Under the pieces are notes generated by a model. The model was not told where the DNA came from, searched no databases, and saw only the letters and a program-made list of their open reading frames with translations. The translations under genes and the position numbers were made by a program. A DNA stretch of 64,000 nucleotides from Brevibacillus porteri (GTDB lineage Bacteria > Bacillota > Bacilli > Brevibacillales > Brevibacillaceae), in the NCBI RefSeq assembly GCF_003013475.1, contig NZ_PXZO01000018.1, forward strand, positions 25,025 through 89,024, in the 5' to 3' direction. Positions 1 to 8,941 of this stretch are shown piece after piece; within the stretch, counting starts at the first letter, position 1; the number at the start of each line of letters is the position of its first letter.

Positions 1-461
1 GGGGCGCTTATCTTCCTGTGATTCATGCCCTTCGCGATCGAATGAATTATATCCACGTCCAACACTATAATTCCGGAGCGTTAGAAGCATTAGATGGTCG
101 TACGTATCAACAAGGAACGGCTGATTTCCAAGTAGCGATGGCAGAAATGTTATTGAAGGGATTCCCTATCGGTCGTAATCCTAATAACATGTTTCCGGCC
201 TTGAGGGAAAACCAAGTCGCAATCGGGCTACCTTCTGCTCCAAGTGCTGCCGGGGGAGGTTATACGTCTCCTGCCGATATCCAGAAAGCACTTCAATACT
301 TGGTAAAAGGCACGTCTTTTGGAGGAACTTACAAACTCCAAAATCCAGCTGGATATCCGCAGTTCCAAGGAGTTATGACCTGGTCTATCAACTGGGATGC
401 GAAAAATAACTATTCGTTTGCCAATCATGTTCGCACTTCGCTTGATTCACTGAGCCAGTAA
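1..461 (+). CDS. GH18 chitinase, C-terminal part (5' end outside window)
   Basis: The frame is open from the left edge and ends at TAA 459-461, so only about 153 C-terminal residues are visible. The segments FIHVQ-like YIHVQHYN, the late Trp-containing strand GVMTWSINWD and the closing FANHVRTSLD match the end of the (beta/alpha)8 barrel of secreted GH18 chitinases of the Bacillus ChiD type. These enzymes hydrolyse beta-1,4-GlcNAc links in chitin outside the cell. The catalytic DxxDxDxE motif and any signal peptide or chitin-binding domain would lie upstream of the window. An in-frame GTG at 18 is not a credible start because homology begins before it. Confidence 0.85.
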   Translation, partial: GAYLPVIHALRDRMNYIHVQHYNSGALEALDGRTYQQGTADFQVAMAEMLLKGFPIGRNPNNMFPALRENQVAIGLPSAPSAAGGGYTSPADIQKALQYLVKGTSFGGTYKLQNPAGYPQFQGVMTWSINWDAKNNYSFANHVRTSLDSLSQ

Positions 462-482
462 TAACGTGCCAATTAAGAAAAA

Positions 483-506
483 ACACCCACTCTCACGGGT
501 GGGTGT
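483..506. terminator. Hairpin terminator after the chitinase
   Basis: ACACCCAC (483-490) pairs perfectly with GTGGGTGT (499-506). The T-rich side lies on the minus strand, since the A run at 477-483 precedes the stem, so termination would be most efficient for antisense transcription. It may still end the chitinase transcript. Confidence 0.6.
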
Positions 507-673
507 CATTGTCACTATGCAAATTTGATCTGAGTACGACTTTTGATATGGTTGCTTCTTTGAAGTTAATCCACGCTGCTTTTTTCGTTATGGAAGCATG
601 ATTCTTGGTTGTGTAGGTGAAGCCATAAATTCATGTAAAAAGGTAGTTGTTCCGTTTAGCAAAATTTGTACAT

Positions 674-701
674 TTGTAATATATCAAAAAATCAGTATAA
701 T
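674..701 (+). promoter_or_regulatory. Probable sigma-A promoter of the symporter gene
   Basis: TTGTAA (674-679) and a perfect TATAAT (696-701) are separated by 16 bases. The predicted 5' leader is about 120 nt and contains a stem made of ATGG-GTGG (719-727, one bulged A) with CCACCCAT (744-751). I recognise no riboswitch or T-box consensus in it. The rest of the 462-826 gap holds no gene I can support. Confidence 0.5.
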
Positions 702-826
702 GATACTTATTTGTCTCTATGGAGTGGACTTTGATTAGAATAGCCACCCATCGAAGAAATAAATCATACAGAAAGTGAGAGTCTATTGCAGGGTCGGGAG
801 AAGTTTATCTTAGTGGGGGGACATCT

Positions 827-2065
827 ATGAAAAGTATGCTGACGAAGGTAAGTCAAGTAAGTCTGGTAAAACAAATAATTGTAGGTTTGATTATTGGTAT
901 TATCCTGGCTATAACGATTCCCGAAGTAGCAAAACCCGTAGTAGTTTTAGGTTCTTTATTTGTAAGCGCTTTGAAAGCGATTGCACCTGTGTTGGTACTC
1001 TTTTTGGTTATGTCAGCTATTGCTCAACATAAAAGTGGGCACCAAACGAATATGAAATTCATAATTGTCTTATACCTTTTAGGAACCTTTTTAGCTGGAT
1101 CAGTCGCCGTTATTGCAAGCTTTCTATTCCCTGTAAGCTTAACACTTGTAGAGGGAGCTAAGGATGTGACGCCTCCTGGCGGTGTTGTTGAGGTTCTCAA
1201 GACATTACTGCTAAATGTGGTTGATAACCCAGTTAATGCAATTGTTAAAGCGAACTATATCGGTATTTTAGCTTGGGCGGTACTTATTGGTTTAGCTTTA
1301 CGAAATGCCGTTGATACGACAAAAACGATGATTTCTAATTTTTCGGATGCCGTTTCGAAAATGGTTGGTTGGGTAATTAAGTTTGCACCATTAGGAATCA
1401 TGGGACTAGTATTTGAGTCAATTACTACAAATGGACTTGCTGCGTTACTAAGCTATGCGAAATTACTCGCTGTTCTGATTGGTTGCATGCTCTTTGTGGC
1501 ACTGGTTGTCAATCCAATCCTTGTCTATGCAGCTATAAGACAAAACCCTTACCCGCTTGTTTTCAAGTGTATAAAGGAAAGCGGCATTACAGCATTCTTT
1601 ACACGAAGCTCAGCTTCAAATATTCCTGTAAATATGAAATTATGTGAAAATCTAGGTTTGAATAAAGATAGTTATTCAGTCTCGATACCATTAGGGGCTA
1701 CTATTAATATGGCTGGTGCAGCTGTTACGATTTCTGTTTTGACCCTTGCAGCGGTTCATACACTTAGTATTCAAGTGGATGTCCCTACCGCTATCATCCT
1801 TAGTATAGTATCGGCTATATGTGCTTGCGGTGCATCAGGGGTGGCTGGCGGATCTTTATTACTAATTCCTCTAGCATGTAGCCTCTTCGGTATTTCAAAT
1901 GAAGTTGCGATGCAGGTAGTCGGAGTCGGCTTTATTATTGGAGTGTTACAAGACTCTTTTGAAACGTCACTTAACTCCTCTTCAGACGTTCTTTTTACAG
2001 CAGCAGCTGAGTTTAAAGAGTGGCGAAAAGAAGGAAAGAAAATAAGTATCTCCAAAGCAGCATAG
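827..2065 (+). CDS. sstT: Serine/threonine:Na+ symporter (SstT-like, DAACS family)
   Basis: This 412-residue, highly hydrophobic protein belongs to the dicarboxylate/amino acid:cation symporter family. It would import serine or threonine with Na+ across the cytoplasmic membrane. Family features visible are the serine-rich reentrant segment [13 protein letters not shown] near residue 265, the NMxG-type motif in [13 protein letters not shown] near residue 290, and the second reentrant region [17 protein letters not shown] near residue 335. Length matches SstT (about 410) rather than longer GltP proteins. The start ATG at 827 follows a GTGGGGGGA purine tract at good spacing. It is monocistronic, with its own promoter and terminator. 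Confidence 0.85.
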   Translation: MKSMLTKVSQVSLVKQIIVGLIIGIILAITIPEVAKPVVVLGSLFVSALKAIAPVLVLFLVMSAIAQHKSGHQTNMKFIIVLYLLGTFLAGSVAVIASFLFPVSLTLVEGAKDVTPPGGVVEVLKTLLLNVVDNPVNAIVKANYIGILAWAVLIGLALRNAVDTTKTMISNFSDAVSKMVGWVIKFAPLGIMGLVFESITTNGLAALLSYAKLLAVLIGCMLFVALVVNPILVYAAIRQNPYPLVFKCIKESGITAFFTRSSASNIPVNMKLCENLGLNKDSYSVSIPLGATINMAGAAVTISVLTLAAVHTLSIQVDVPTAIILSIVSAICACGASGVAGGSLLLIPLACSLFGISNEVAMQVVGVGFIIGVLQDSFETSLNSSSDVLFTAAAEFKEWRKEGKKISISKAA

Positions 2066-2072
2066 GTGAATG

Positions 2073-2125
2073 AACAGCACCCCAATTTTGAGACTTCATT
2101 AACCATTGGGGTGCTGTTTTATTTT
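2073..2125 (+). terminator. Strong intrinsic terminator of sstT
   Basis: AACAGCACCCCAAT (2073-2086) pairs base for base with ATTGGGGTGCTGTT (2105-2118), a 14-bp stem followed by TTTATTTT. Confidence 0.9.
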
Positions 2126-2187
2126 GGTAGATCGAGAACCTCACAGAAACGCTGTTACCACGTTTCTCCACGTATAAAATTATAGAA

Positions 2188-3249
2188 CTAAGAAAGAACA
2201 GCCTGCTTTTGAAATCCTCTCATAATCCCCACAAGCATCTCTTTATCCATCTGCAATTCACTTTGCCCCACTTTTTGCAGCAGCTTCCTGGTGTTGTCAT
2301 TCGGGAAAGAGATACTCCGCTTCCAATACGAATGGAACAAGCTCATGGATGCATTGAAGGCTTTCTCTTCTTCGGTTAGCAGCTCGTCTGTTTCAAATGG
2401 AACAGGAACTAGATTCGGAAAATCCAAGACTTCTTTGATGCAATCTACTACCAATTGTTGGGTAGGTGGAACAGGGTTGGTAGCATGATAGATTTCCTTA
2501 TGTTCCCCATGAGTAAGTGCTGCCAGCAAGACAGAAGAGACATAGTCAACCGGAACGAGGTTCGAGTTCACGTCGACATCCACCAAGATCCGGTACTTTT
2601 GCTTGTCCCAGCCTTCTGTTCGCGATGCTCTTCTTTTCAGTACGCGAAGACCTTTTAATAATCCATACAAGCCAAAAGTGGTATCGGCTTCGCCCGTTTT
2701 GGAATCGCCGATAATGATCGACGGTCTGACAATGATGGTCTCCATTTTGTCGCTGCAGGAGAAGACGAGATGTTCCGCCAAGCATTTTGTCTCTTCGTAG
2801 TTGTTTACGAAGGAGCGTTCCGGGCTGTATAGCGCTTCTTTTCCTTCTGTTTCGGTGCCGATGGTGTAAGCCGTACTCACATAGATAAAGCGGGGGGAGC
2901 GAATGGCTTCTGCGAATTGTAATGTATTTTGTGTTCCCTCTACATTTACCTCGTACGTCTGCGGTTTCTGAGCGGGATCGAAGGACAGGTATGCGGCAAT
3001 ATGGTACATCGCATCTATTTTTTTGTTGAGCTGTCCCAGATCATTTTCAGAGACGCCCAAGTCTTTTTTCGAAACATCACCTAGTAAAATATGTACCCGT
3101 GTCCGGTGTTTTTCGGCAAAGCTATGCAACAAATCGCTTGCCTTCTTTTCATTTCGAGCGAGTAAGTAAAGGGTATGGCCTTCGTTTAATAGATCTTGAG
3201 AGAGTTTTTTTCCGAGAAAACCTGTTGCTCCGGTTACAAGGATATTCAT
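2188..3249 (-). CDS. Extended SDR / NAD(P)-dependent epimerase-reductase
   Basis: A 353-residue extended short-chain dehydrogenase. The N-terminal GATGFLG (residues 7-13) is the TGxxGxxG dinucleotide-binding motif. STAYTIG and the catalytic YEETK (YxxxK) near residue 152 complete the active site. VRPSIIIGDSKTGEAD near residue 174 resembles the NAD_binding_4 (male-sterility, thioester-reductase-like) branch. The substrate cannot be told from sequence. It is a single gene on the minus strand between the symporter terminator and the chemoreceptor, and no operon partner is visible. Confidence 0.75.
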   Translation of the reverse strand: MNILVTGATGFLGKKLSQDLLNEGHTLYLLARNEKKASDLLHSFAEKHRTRVHILLGDVSKKDLGVSENDLGQLNKKIDAMYHIAAYLSFDPAQKPQTYEVNVEGTQNTLQFAEAIRSPRFIYVSTAYTIGTETEGKEALYSPERSFVNNYEETKCLAEHLVFSCSDKMETIIVRPSIIIGDSKTGEADTTFGLYGLLKGLRVLKRRASRTEGWDKQKYRILVDVDVNSNLVPVDYVSSVLLAALTHGEHKEIYHATNPVPPTQQLVVDCIKEVLDFPNLVPVPFETDELLTEEEKAFNASMSLFHSYWKRSISFPNDNTRKLLQKVGQSELQMDKEMLVGIMRGFQKQAVLS

Positions 3250-3646
3250 ATGGTTAACCAGCTCCGTATGTTTGTTAGGTAGGGAGTTGCTGAAATATCA
3301 ATAATTCATTATATGATGAAAAATGCAGCTTTGACGAGTGCGGATGAAACGGTATCGTGAAAATACACTGAAAAAACCTCCAGAGCTGCTATTGTTTATA
3401 TATCTGAATTTTAAGGCGATTGGCAAACTGTCGTGTTTGGATGCAGTGAAGTTTCAGAGTGGTAGTAATAGGGGAAATATACTTTACATGAACTTGGACA
3501 AGGCCAGCACAGCTATGGGGCTTGGCCGTCTATCCGTACGCCTTTAGTCGACCTGTGAGGCGGTGTTTGGGCTGCAAAAAACGGTTTGTTCGGCTGCTCT
3601 CACAGCAGCTAGTTATCTTATTTCCATAAGAGAGGAGTCATCATAG
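3250..3646 (+). promoter_or_regulatory. Structured leader upstream of the chemoreceptor
   Basis: This 397-base gap holds no convincing gene. Several inverted repeats crowd its right half: GGCCA around 3508 pairs with TGGCC near 3530; CTGTGAG (3553-3559) pairs with CTCACAG (3599-3605); GCTGCT (3593-3598) pairs with AGCAGC (3604-3609); and GCTGC (3571-3575) can pair with GCAGC (3605-3609). The last three overlap and exclude each other, which suggests a switchable leader. I looked for the c-di-GMP-I and c-di-GMP-II consensus, common ahead of chemoreceptor genes, and did not find it. Confidence 0.35.
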
Positions 3647-5617
3647 ATGATCAAAAAGATGTTTACTGGCTATAAAGCATCGCTATCCAAGCAGATGCTG
3701 TTTTTTCTCGTCTTGCTTATCGTTGTTCCTTCTGTCGTTCTCAGCCTTTCCTTGACACAACTGGCACGCAACCAGTTAGAGCGCGAATTGTTGTCCCAAG
3801 TTGAATCGGTTACCACAATGATTACACAAGTACTCAATAATTCGTACCGGGATTATTCTGTTACGATCGATAGCTTTGCGGATGTTCAAGTTCCTCCTGG
3901 GCAAAATGCGGATACGTATATCTACGATCGTATCCACAACATAGAGAAAGACATCGACAATGTTTTGGCTGCGTTCATGTACTATGACAATCGATACTAC
4001 AACTCTGCGAAAAAGGAAATTGATCCGACTACGCGAGATTGGTACAAGCAAGCGATTCAGCATAAAGGGCAGATCATTGTGACGCCCCCTTACATCGACG
4101 CGGTCAGTGGGAGCTACGTGATTACGTTTGCCAAGACGCTCTCGGGCGGTACAGGAGTAGCGGGTATCGACGTTTCTATCGATCACTTAAACGAGCTGGT
4201 AAAGACGTACAAGATCGGTGAAAAGGGATATGTCAGCCTGTTCGATCAGAACAACGTGACGATGTCGCATCCGCGATTCCCACAAGGCAAGCCACTTGAA
4301 GACGAGCGCTTCCAAGTGATGCGTGATCAAGAGCAGGGTTCTTTTGAAATGGACGTTGACGAGCTTCGTGAATATTACCATTTCAACAAGCAAAATTCGC
4401 TCGGATTGAACGTCGTTTCCGTGATTGATTGGAGTGAAATCAAGCAAAAAACAGGGCCACTGTTACGGATGTCGTTCATGTTTATCGTGCTTTTGCTTGC
4501 CCTTATTGCCTTGTTTGTCTGGATCTTCATGAAACGGACTGTGCGACCTATCCTGCAATTGAAGCAACTGACCGATTCGATCGCGCAGGGGGATTTGACA
4601 GTCAGGTCCATCGAGAGCGGAAGAATAGATGAGATTGGACAGCTACAATCCAACTTCAATACGATGTCGCAATCGTTGTCCGATGTTCTGCGTCAAATTA
4701 CCGATCATTCCGAGCAAATCTCTGCTTCCTCCCAGCATTTGTCTGCCAATTCGGAGGAGAACGTGCAAACGATTGAACAAGTGGCAGCCTCCATGCAAGA
4801 AATAGCGTCCATGTCTTCCGATATGAATCGGAGTATAGATACCGTGAAGCAATCGGCGACGCAAGCGCAACAGGAGCTGGATGATGCCATTCGCATTCTG
4901 CGTGAGAGCACGGAAATGTCACAGCTCATCACAGGTTTGGCTAATACCGGAGAGGAGTCCCTCGGAGCGGCGAGACAACAGGTGAATATGATCGTGGAGC
5001 ATTCCACTCGTTCAAAAGATGAGATGGAGGAGTTAAAAGGGGTTGCTGGAGAAATTAGCGGGGTGACGAATTTTATCCAGGAAATCGCCTCTCAGACAAA
5101 TTTACTTGCGTTGAATGCAGCTATTGAAGCGGCACGTGCCGGGCAAGAAGGCCGCGGGTTCGCTGTCGTTGCTGATGAGGTACGCAAGCTGGCTGATCAG
5201 ACAGGTTCTGCTGCTGAAAAGATCGACAGTCTGATCGGCGAGGTTCAGAATCGCGTCCTGCACATGGTTAGACGTACGGAGGAGGGCGTGGATTCTGCTA
5301 CAGCGGGAAGTGATTTGACACAATCGGTTGAGCAGCGTTTTACGGAAATGTATGAGGCCATTAACCGCATTGATGCGCACCTCGCGCAAGTAGCTCGCGT
5401 CAGCGAAGGGTTGATGCAATCAAATACATTGATGCTTGTGGCCTTTGGTGAATCGAGTGCCATGAGCCAAGCCACTGCACAAGAGGTCGACCAAGTCGCC
5501 GCAGCCAGTGAAGAACAGAATGCTTCAATGGAGGAAGTGGCGGCTTCGGCAGCGCACCTTGCTAACATTGCGGAAGAGTTGCAGTCATTGGTTCAGCGTT
5601 TTAAATTGCAACGCTAA
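3647..5617 (+). CDS. Methyl-accepting chemotaxis protein with dCache sensor
   Basis: A 656-residue class I chemoreceptor. Order of parts: TM1 at about residues 17-38; an extracellular dCache-type sensor at about 40-268, with [11 protein letters not shown] and [10 protein letters not shown]2 at about 273-295; HAMP at about 297-350; then a long cytoplasmic coiled coil. The hairpin tip [20 protein letters not shown] followed by [15 protein letters not shown] is the CheA/CheW-binding signature. The R-x-W-Y plus late Asp pattern resembles amino-acid-binding dCache domains, but the Asp two residues after the Tyr is Gln here, so the ligand stays open. It is monocistronic, with the start after AGAGGAG. 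Confidence 0.93.
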   Translation: MIKKMFTGYKASLSKQMLFFLVLLIVVPSVVLSLSLTQLARNQLERELLSQVESVTTMITQVLNNSYRDYSVTIDSFADVQVPPGQNADTYIYDRIHNIEKDIDNVLAAFMYYDNRYYNSAKKEIDPTTRDWYKQAIQHKGQIIVTPPYIDAVSGSYVITFAKTLSGGTGVAGIDVSIDHLNELVKTYKIGEKGYVSLFDQNNVTMSHPRFPQGKPLEDERFQVMRDQEQGSFEMDVDELREYYHFNKQNSLGLNVVSVIDWSEIKQKTGPLLRMSFMFIVLLLALIALFVWIFMKRTVRPILQLKQLTDSIAQGDLTVRSIESGRIDEIGQLQSNFNTMSQSLSDVLRQITDHSEQISASSQHLSANSEENVQTIEQVAASMQEIASMSSDMNRSIDTVKQSATQAQQELDDAIRILRESTEMSQLITGLANTGEESLGAARQQVNMIVEHSTRSKDEMEELKGVAGEISGVTNFIQEIASQTNLLALNAAIEAARAGQEGRGFAVVADEVRKLADQTGSAAEKIDSLIGEVQNRVLHMVRRTEEGVDSATAGSDLTQSVEQRFTEMYEAINRIDAHLAQVARVSEGLMQSNTLMLVAFGESSAMSQATAQEVDQVAAASEEQNASMEEVAASAAHLANIAEELQSLVQRFKLQR

Positions 5618-5644
5618 CAGTAGTTGTAGTGATGGAGAGAAAGA

Positions 5645-5671
5645 AGACCAACAGACGTTGGTCTTTTTTTT
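5645..5671 (+). terminator. Intrinsic terminator of the chemoreceptor gene
   Basis: AGACCAAC (5645-5652), loop AGAC, GTTGGTCT (5657-5664), then a run of eight T. Confidence 0.93.
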
Positions 5672-5691
5672 GTCCAAGTTGATCGCAATAG

Positions 5692-6273
5692 TTACCTAAG
5701 TAACGTAAGCGTAACTTCTATTGAATTATCAACAAATGATCGATTTGGACGAGATTTCATGATTACGGTCAGTCCAATTAACGATACGATAAGCGCTTGT
5801 GCGGTAGCTTTCGCGTCTATACTCGAATCGAGTTCACCTGTTTGGATACCTCGCTCGATTGTTTCTTGAAAGATGACAGAGAGGTACATTTGGTGTTCCC
5901 TTGTCAAAATCTCAAATTTCTCATCATGAGGGGCAAGTTCGACCATGGTATTAATGCAAAAGCATCCGCGGCTGAGACCTTCCGTATATTCCTCGTCGGC
6001 CACCTCTTTAAAAAAATGGCGAAACGCCTCTTTTACGGATGGATTGTTTTGAAGCTTCGTTCGTATCTCCGAAGCACGAGACATCGTGTATCTGCGTAGT
6101 GCGGCTTCGAACAATTCTTTTTTGTCCCCAAAGGTTGAGTAAATACTGGGGCGCTGGATACCCATTCGGGAAGTTAAATCACTTAATGAGGTAGCTTCAT
6201 ACCCCTTCTCCCAAAAGAGCTGCATAGCTGCATCGAGTACTTTTTCTTCGTCAAATTCGCGTGTTCTTGCCAT
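5692..6273 (-). CDS. TetR-family repressor, divergent from an MFS gene
   Basis: This 193-residue protein has a TetR N-terminal HTH at about residues 10-57 (KVLDAAMQLFWEKGYEATSLSDLTSRMGIQRPSIYSTFGDKKELF). Its C-terminal domain contains GCFCINTMVELAPHD, typical of the AcrR/NemR-like subgroup that senses small electrophiles or drugs. The Cys pair there could be a sensor, which is inference. It is transcribed away from the MFS gene at 6523, and a palindromic operator sits in the shared intergenic region, so it probably represses that transporter and itself. Confidence 0.85.
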   Translation of the reverse strand: MARTREFDEEKVLDAAMQLFWEKGYEATSLSDLTSRMGIQRPSIYSTFGDKKELFEAALRRYTMSRASEIRTKLQNNPSVKEAFRHFFKEVADEEYTEGLSRGCFCINTMVELAPHDEKFEILTREHQMYLSVIFQETIERGIQTGELDSSIDAKATAQALIVSLIGLTVIMKSRPNRSFVDNSIEVTLTLLR

Positions 6274-6416
6274 AAAGAGTTCCTCTCATTACTCATGTAT
6301 TCGAATCTATGTAACTGCCAGTGGATTTTTTGTACTGAACGGTAATTTATATTTTATTGATTTTCATCTGCGTTGTCAATTTTATGACGGTTTATCCTAC
6401 CGTAAAAAGAATGGTG

Positions 6417-6479
6417 TTGACAGAAAAAGAATAGTGGGATATATTTACTGGGCACAATAATGTACCGATCGGTATGTTA
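6417..6479 (+). promoter_or_regulatory. Promoter and TetR operator of the MFS gene
   Basis: A near-consensus promoter reads TTGACA (6417-6422), 17-base spacer, TATATT (6440-6445). Just after it is the perfect dyad TACCGATCGGTA (6463-6474), where a bound repressor would cover the start of transcription. A related imperfect copy, TACTGAACGGTA (6333-6344), and an ACGGT-N7-ACCGT dyad (6387-6403) lie on the regulator side of the intergenic region and may serve autoregulation. Confidence 0.75.
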
Positions 6480-6522
6480 TTTTGTTCTAAACGTAAAATG
6501 AGAGGAGGTAAGGTGAAGACAG

Positions 6523-7761
6523 ATGGAGGAGGTTAGCGAAAAAGTAGCGGCTAAAGCCGATAGGAAGGCAGATTCAGTGCAAGGCTCTCCCATGCCTCGC
6601 TATGTAACACTATTGTTTGCGGTTGCTTGCGGGATGTCGGTTGCGAATATCTACTTCGCGCAACCACTACTTGATCATTTGTCGATTGAGTTCGGAATTG
6701 ATTATTCCATCATTGGGATTCTCATTACTCTTACGCAAATCTTTTATGCAGTAGGACTGTTGCTGCTTGTGCCACTTGGCGATCTATTGAATCAGCGTCG
6801 CTTGATTATCGGTCAGATGTTTTTATCTGTGGTAGCGCTGGTTATCGTAGGGACTGCCTCCACCAGCACGGTACTATTCGCAGGTATAGCTGCGGTAGGA
6901 TTGCTTGCCGTTGTGACGCAGACAATTGTTGCATTTGCGGCGACAATGGCCGCCCCTGCTGAGCGAGGACGAGTGGTGGGAGTCGTTACAAGTGGAATCG
7001 TTATTGGCATACTTCTAGCGCGAACCATTGCAGGAGTTTTAACAGATCTTGCGGGGTGGCGTGCCGTATATCTGGTCTCTGCTGCATTTCTATTGGGATT
7101 GGTTTGTGTATTATTTCGGGTATTGCCAAATAGGGAGCGGGAGGTAAAGCCGCTATCCTACTTCCAGTTGCTTGGATCGGTCCTGATGTTGTTCGCACAA
7201 GAACGGCTATTACGTATTCGTTCTGTTCTGGCTATGCTGATTTTTGCTGCCTTTAGTATTTTGTGGACGCCATTGGTACTGCCTCTGAGTGAGCCGCCAT
7301 TATCTTTGTCGCATACGGCGATCGGGGCGTTTGGCCTCGTAGGAGTTGCCGGAGCGTTAGCTGCAGCAAGGGCAGGGAAGCTCGCAGATCGAGGTTACGG
7401 ACAGAGAACGACTGGCTTTGCCTTGAGTCTATTGCTACTATCGTGGCTGCTAATCAGCTATTTAGAACAGTCGCTATTTGCCTTGGCGATAGGTATTGTT
7501 TTGCTTGATTTGGCGGTGCAGGCCGTACATGTTACGAATCAAAGTATGATCTTCACCTTGGGTGCAGAGGCGCGGAGTCGGCTCACGGCGGGGTACATGG
7601 TTTTCTATTCGATTGGCTCTTCTGCTGGCTCTATTACCTCGACCTATACATATGCGCATTTTGGTTGGGAGGGAGTATGCTTGCTCGGAGCCTCTGTCAG
7701 TGCTTTGGCTCTGGTGTATTGGGCTGTGACCAGACGCGTTTCGGCTATCCCAAGGAAATAG
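6523..7761 (+). CDS. MFS efflux transporter (12 TM, DHA1-like)
   Basis: A 412-residue major facilitator with about 12 hydrophobic segments. The loop 2-3 motif appears as PLGDLLNQRRLI near residue 87. QPLLDHLSIEFGI near residue 47 resembles YgaY/NimT-type exporters. The roughly 25-residue hydrophilic N terminus is longer than usual but follows a good GGAGG site. The divergent TetR gene and the dyad at the promoter point to an inducible exporter of a toxic compound. The substrate is unknown. Confidence 0.82.
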   Translation: MEEVSEKVAAKADRKADSVQGSPMPRYVTLLFAVACGMSVANIYFAQPLLDHLSIEFGIDYSIIGILITLTQIFYAVGLLLLVPLGDLLNQRRLIIGQMFLSVVALVIVGTASTSTVLFAGIAAVGLLAVVTQTIVAFAATMAAPAERGRVVGVVTSGIVIGILLARTIAGVLTDLAGWRAVYLVSAAFLLGLVCVLFRVLPNREREVKPLSYFQLLGSVLMLFAQERLLRIRSVLAMLIFAAFSILWTPLVLPLSEPPLSLSHTAIGAFGLVGVAGALAAARAGKLADRGYGQRTTGFALSLLLLSWLLISYLEQSLFALAIGIVLLDLAVQAVHVTNQSMIFTLGAEARSRLTAGYMVFYSIGSSAGSITSTYTYAHFGWEGVCLLGASVSALALVYWAVTRRVSAIPRK

Positions 7762-7768
7762 AGCTACT

Positions 7769-7809
7769 AAAATAGTTCGAAGTGAAGATATCTGAAATGA
7801 AACTATTTT
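7769..7809 (+). repeat. Inverted repeat between MFS gene and monooxygenase
   Basis: AAAATAGTT (7769-7777) and AACTATTTT (7801-7809) form a perfect 9-bp dyad with a 23-base loop. There is no clean T run after it, so it may be a weak terminator or an operator for the following gene. Confidence 0.35.
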
Positions 7810-7857
7810 GCTTTCAGAGCTGTTGATTGATACAAGTTTTGCAAAAGGAGAGATGGT

Positions 7858-8928
7858 GTGGAGATTGGGATTACTTCGTTTGTGGAAACGACGCCGGATG
7901 TTCAGACAGGTGAAGTGATGAGCCACGCACAGCGATTGCGTGAAGTTGTCGAGGAAATCGTCCTCGCTGATCAGGTTGGGCTTGATGTATTTGGCATAGG
8001 TGAACATCATCGCAAGGATTATGCGGCTTCTTCTCCAGCAATGGTGTTGTCTGCGGCTGCGCCACTGACAAAAAGGATTCGGCTGACAAGTGCTGTGACA
8101 GTGCTTTCTTCGGCTGATCCAGTGCGTGTTTTTCAAGATTTTGCGACACTCGATGGCCTTTCAAATGGACGGGCAGAGATTATGGCGGGACGGGGTTCCT
8201 TTATTGAGTCTTTTCCACTATTCGGCTATGACTTGAATGACTATGATGAGCTGTTTGATGAACATTTGGAACTGCTCCTTAAAATACAGGCGTCCGAAAA
8301 AGTAACCTGGAGGGGCGGTCATCGGCCAGCTATTCAGAATTTGGGCGTGTATCCACGGCCTGTTCAGAATCCTTTACCTATATGGATTGGCAGCGGAGGC
8401 AATCAGGAGTCTGTTGTTCGTGCAGGTCTGCTGGGATTGCCACTGATGCTAGCGATCATTGGTGGAAGTCCTCGGCAGTTTGCACCACTTGTGCAGCTTT
8501 ATAAGAAGGTGGCCGTGCACGCTGGTCATGACGTATCGCGATTAACAGTTGGGTCCCATTCACTAGGATTTGTTGCGGAAGAGACGGAACTAGCGGCAGA
8601 TACATTCTTTCCTTCTACCCAAGCAGGAATGAATAAAATCGGAAGGGAGCGGGGCTGGGCGCATTATAACCGTGCTAGCTTCGATGCCGCACGTAGCTTC
8701 GAAGGAGCGTTGTATGTGGGTGATCCAGAGACGGTGGCCCAAAAGATCATTCACCTTCGCAAACATGTAGGCATGACACGCTTTATGATGTATGTGCCGA
8801 TATCTACGATGCCTCATGATCAGGTAATGAGAGCCATTGAGCTCTTGGGAACAGAGGTAGCGCCTCGGGTGCGAGAGGAAATAACCAAGTGGGAAGCAGA
8901 GACACAGCAAGAATCAACATTTGCTTAA
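7858..8928 (+). CDS. LLM-class flavin-dependent monooxygenase
   Basis: A 356-residue bacterial luciferase-like protein. It shows the family hallmarks FGIGEHHRKDY near residue 46, LTSAVTVLSSADPVRVFQDFATLDGLSNGRAEIMAGRG near residues 78-115, and PLPIWIGSGG near residue 180. Such proteins use reduced FMN or F420-like flavin to oxidise aliphatic, sulfur or aldehyde substrates; the substrate is not deducible. The GTG start at 7858 sits 8 nt after AAAGGAG. The stop lies 13 bases before the start of the alpha/beta hydrolase, so the two are probably one operon. Confidence 0.88.
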   Translation: MEIGITSFVETTPDVQTGEVMSHAQRLREVVEEIVLADQVGLDVFGIGEHHRKDYAASSPAMVLSAAAPLTKRIRLTSAVTVLSSADPVRVFQDFATLDGLSNGRAEIMAGRGSFIESFPLFGYDLNDYDELFDEHLELLLKIQASEKVTWRGGHRPAIQNLGVYPRPVQNPLPIWIGSGGNQESVVRAGLLGLPLMLAIIGGSPRQFAPLVQLYKKVAVHAGHDVSRLTVGSHSLGFVAEETELAADTFFPSTQAGMNKIGRERGWAHYNRASFDAARSFEGALYVGDPETVAQKIIHLRKHVGMTRFMMYVPISTMPHDQVMRAIELLGTEVAPRVREEITKWEAETQQESTFA

Positions 8929-8941
8929 GGGAGTGATTCAC

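Noticed and set aside
462..826. T-box or amino acid riboswitch before sstT
   Set aside because: The T-box GGGTGG segment and terminator/antiterminator pair are absent; only a simple hairpin is seen.
3338..3547. Small open frame upstream of the chemoreceptor
   Set aside because: No ribosome-binding site, low-complexity composition, and the region is better explained as a structured leader.
3250..3646. c-di-GMP riboswitch before the chemoreceptor
   Set aside because: The conserved core blocks of classes I and II are absent.
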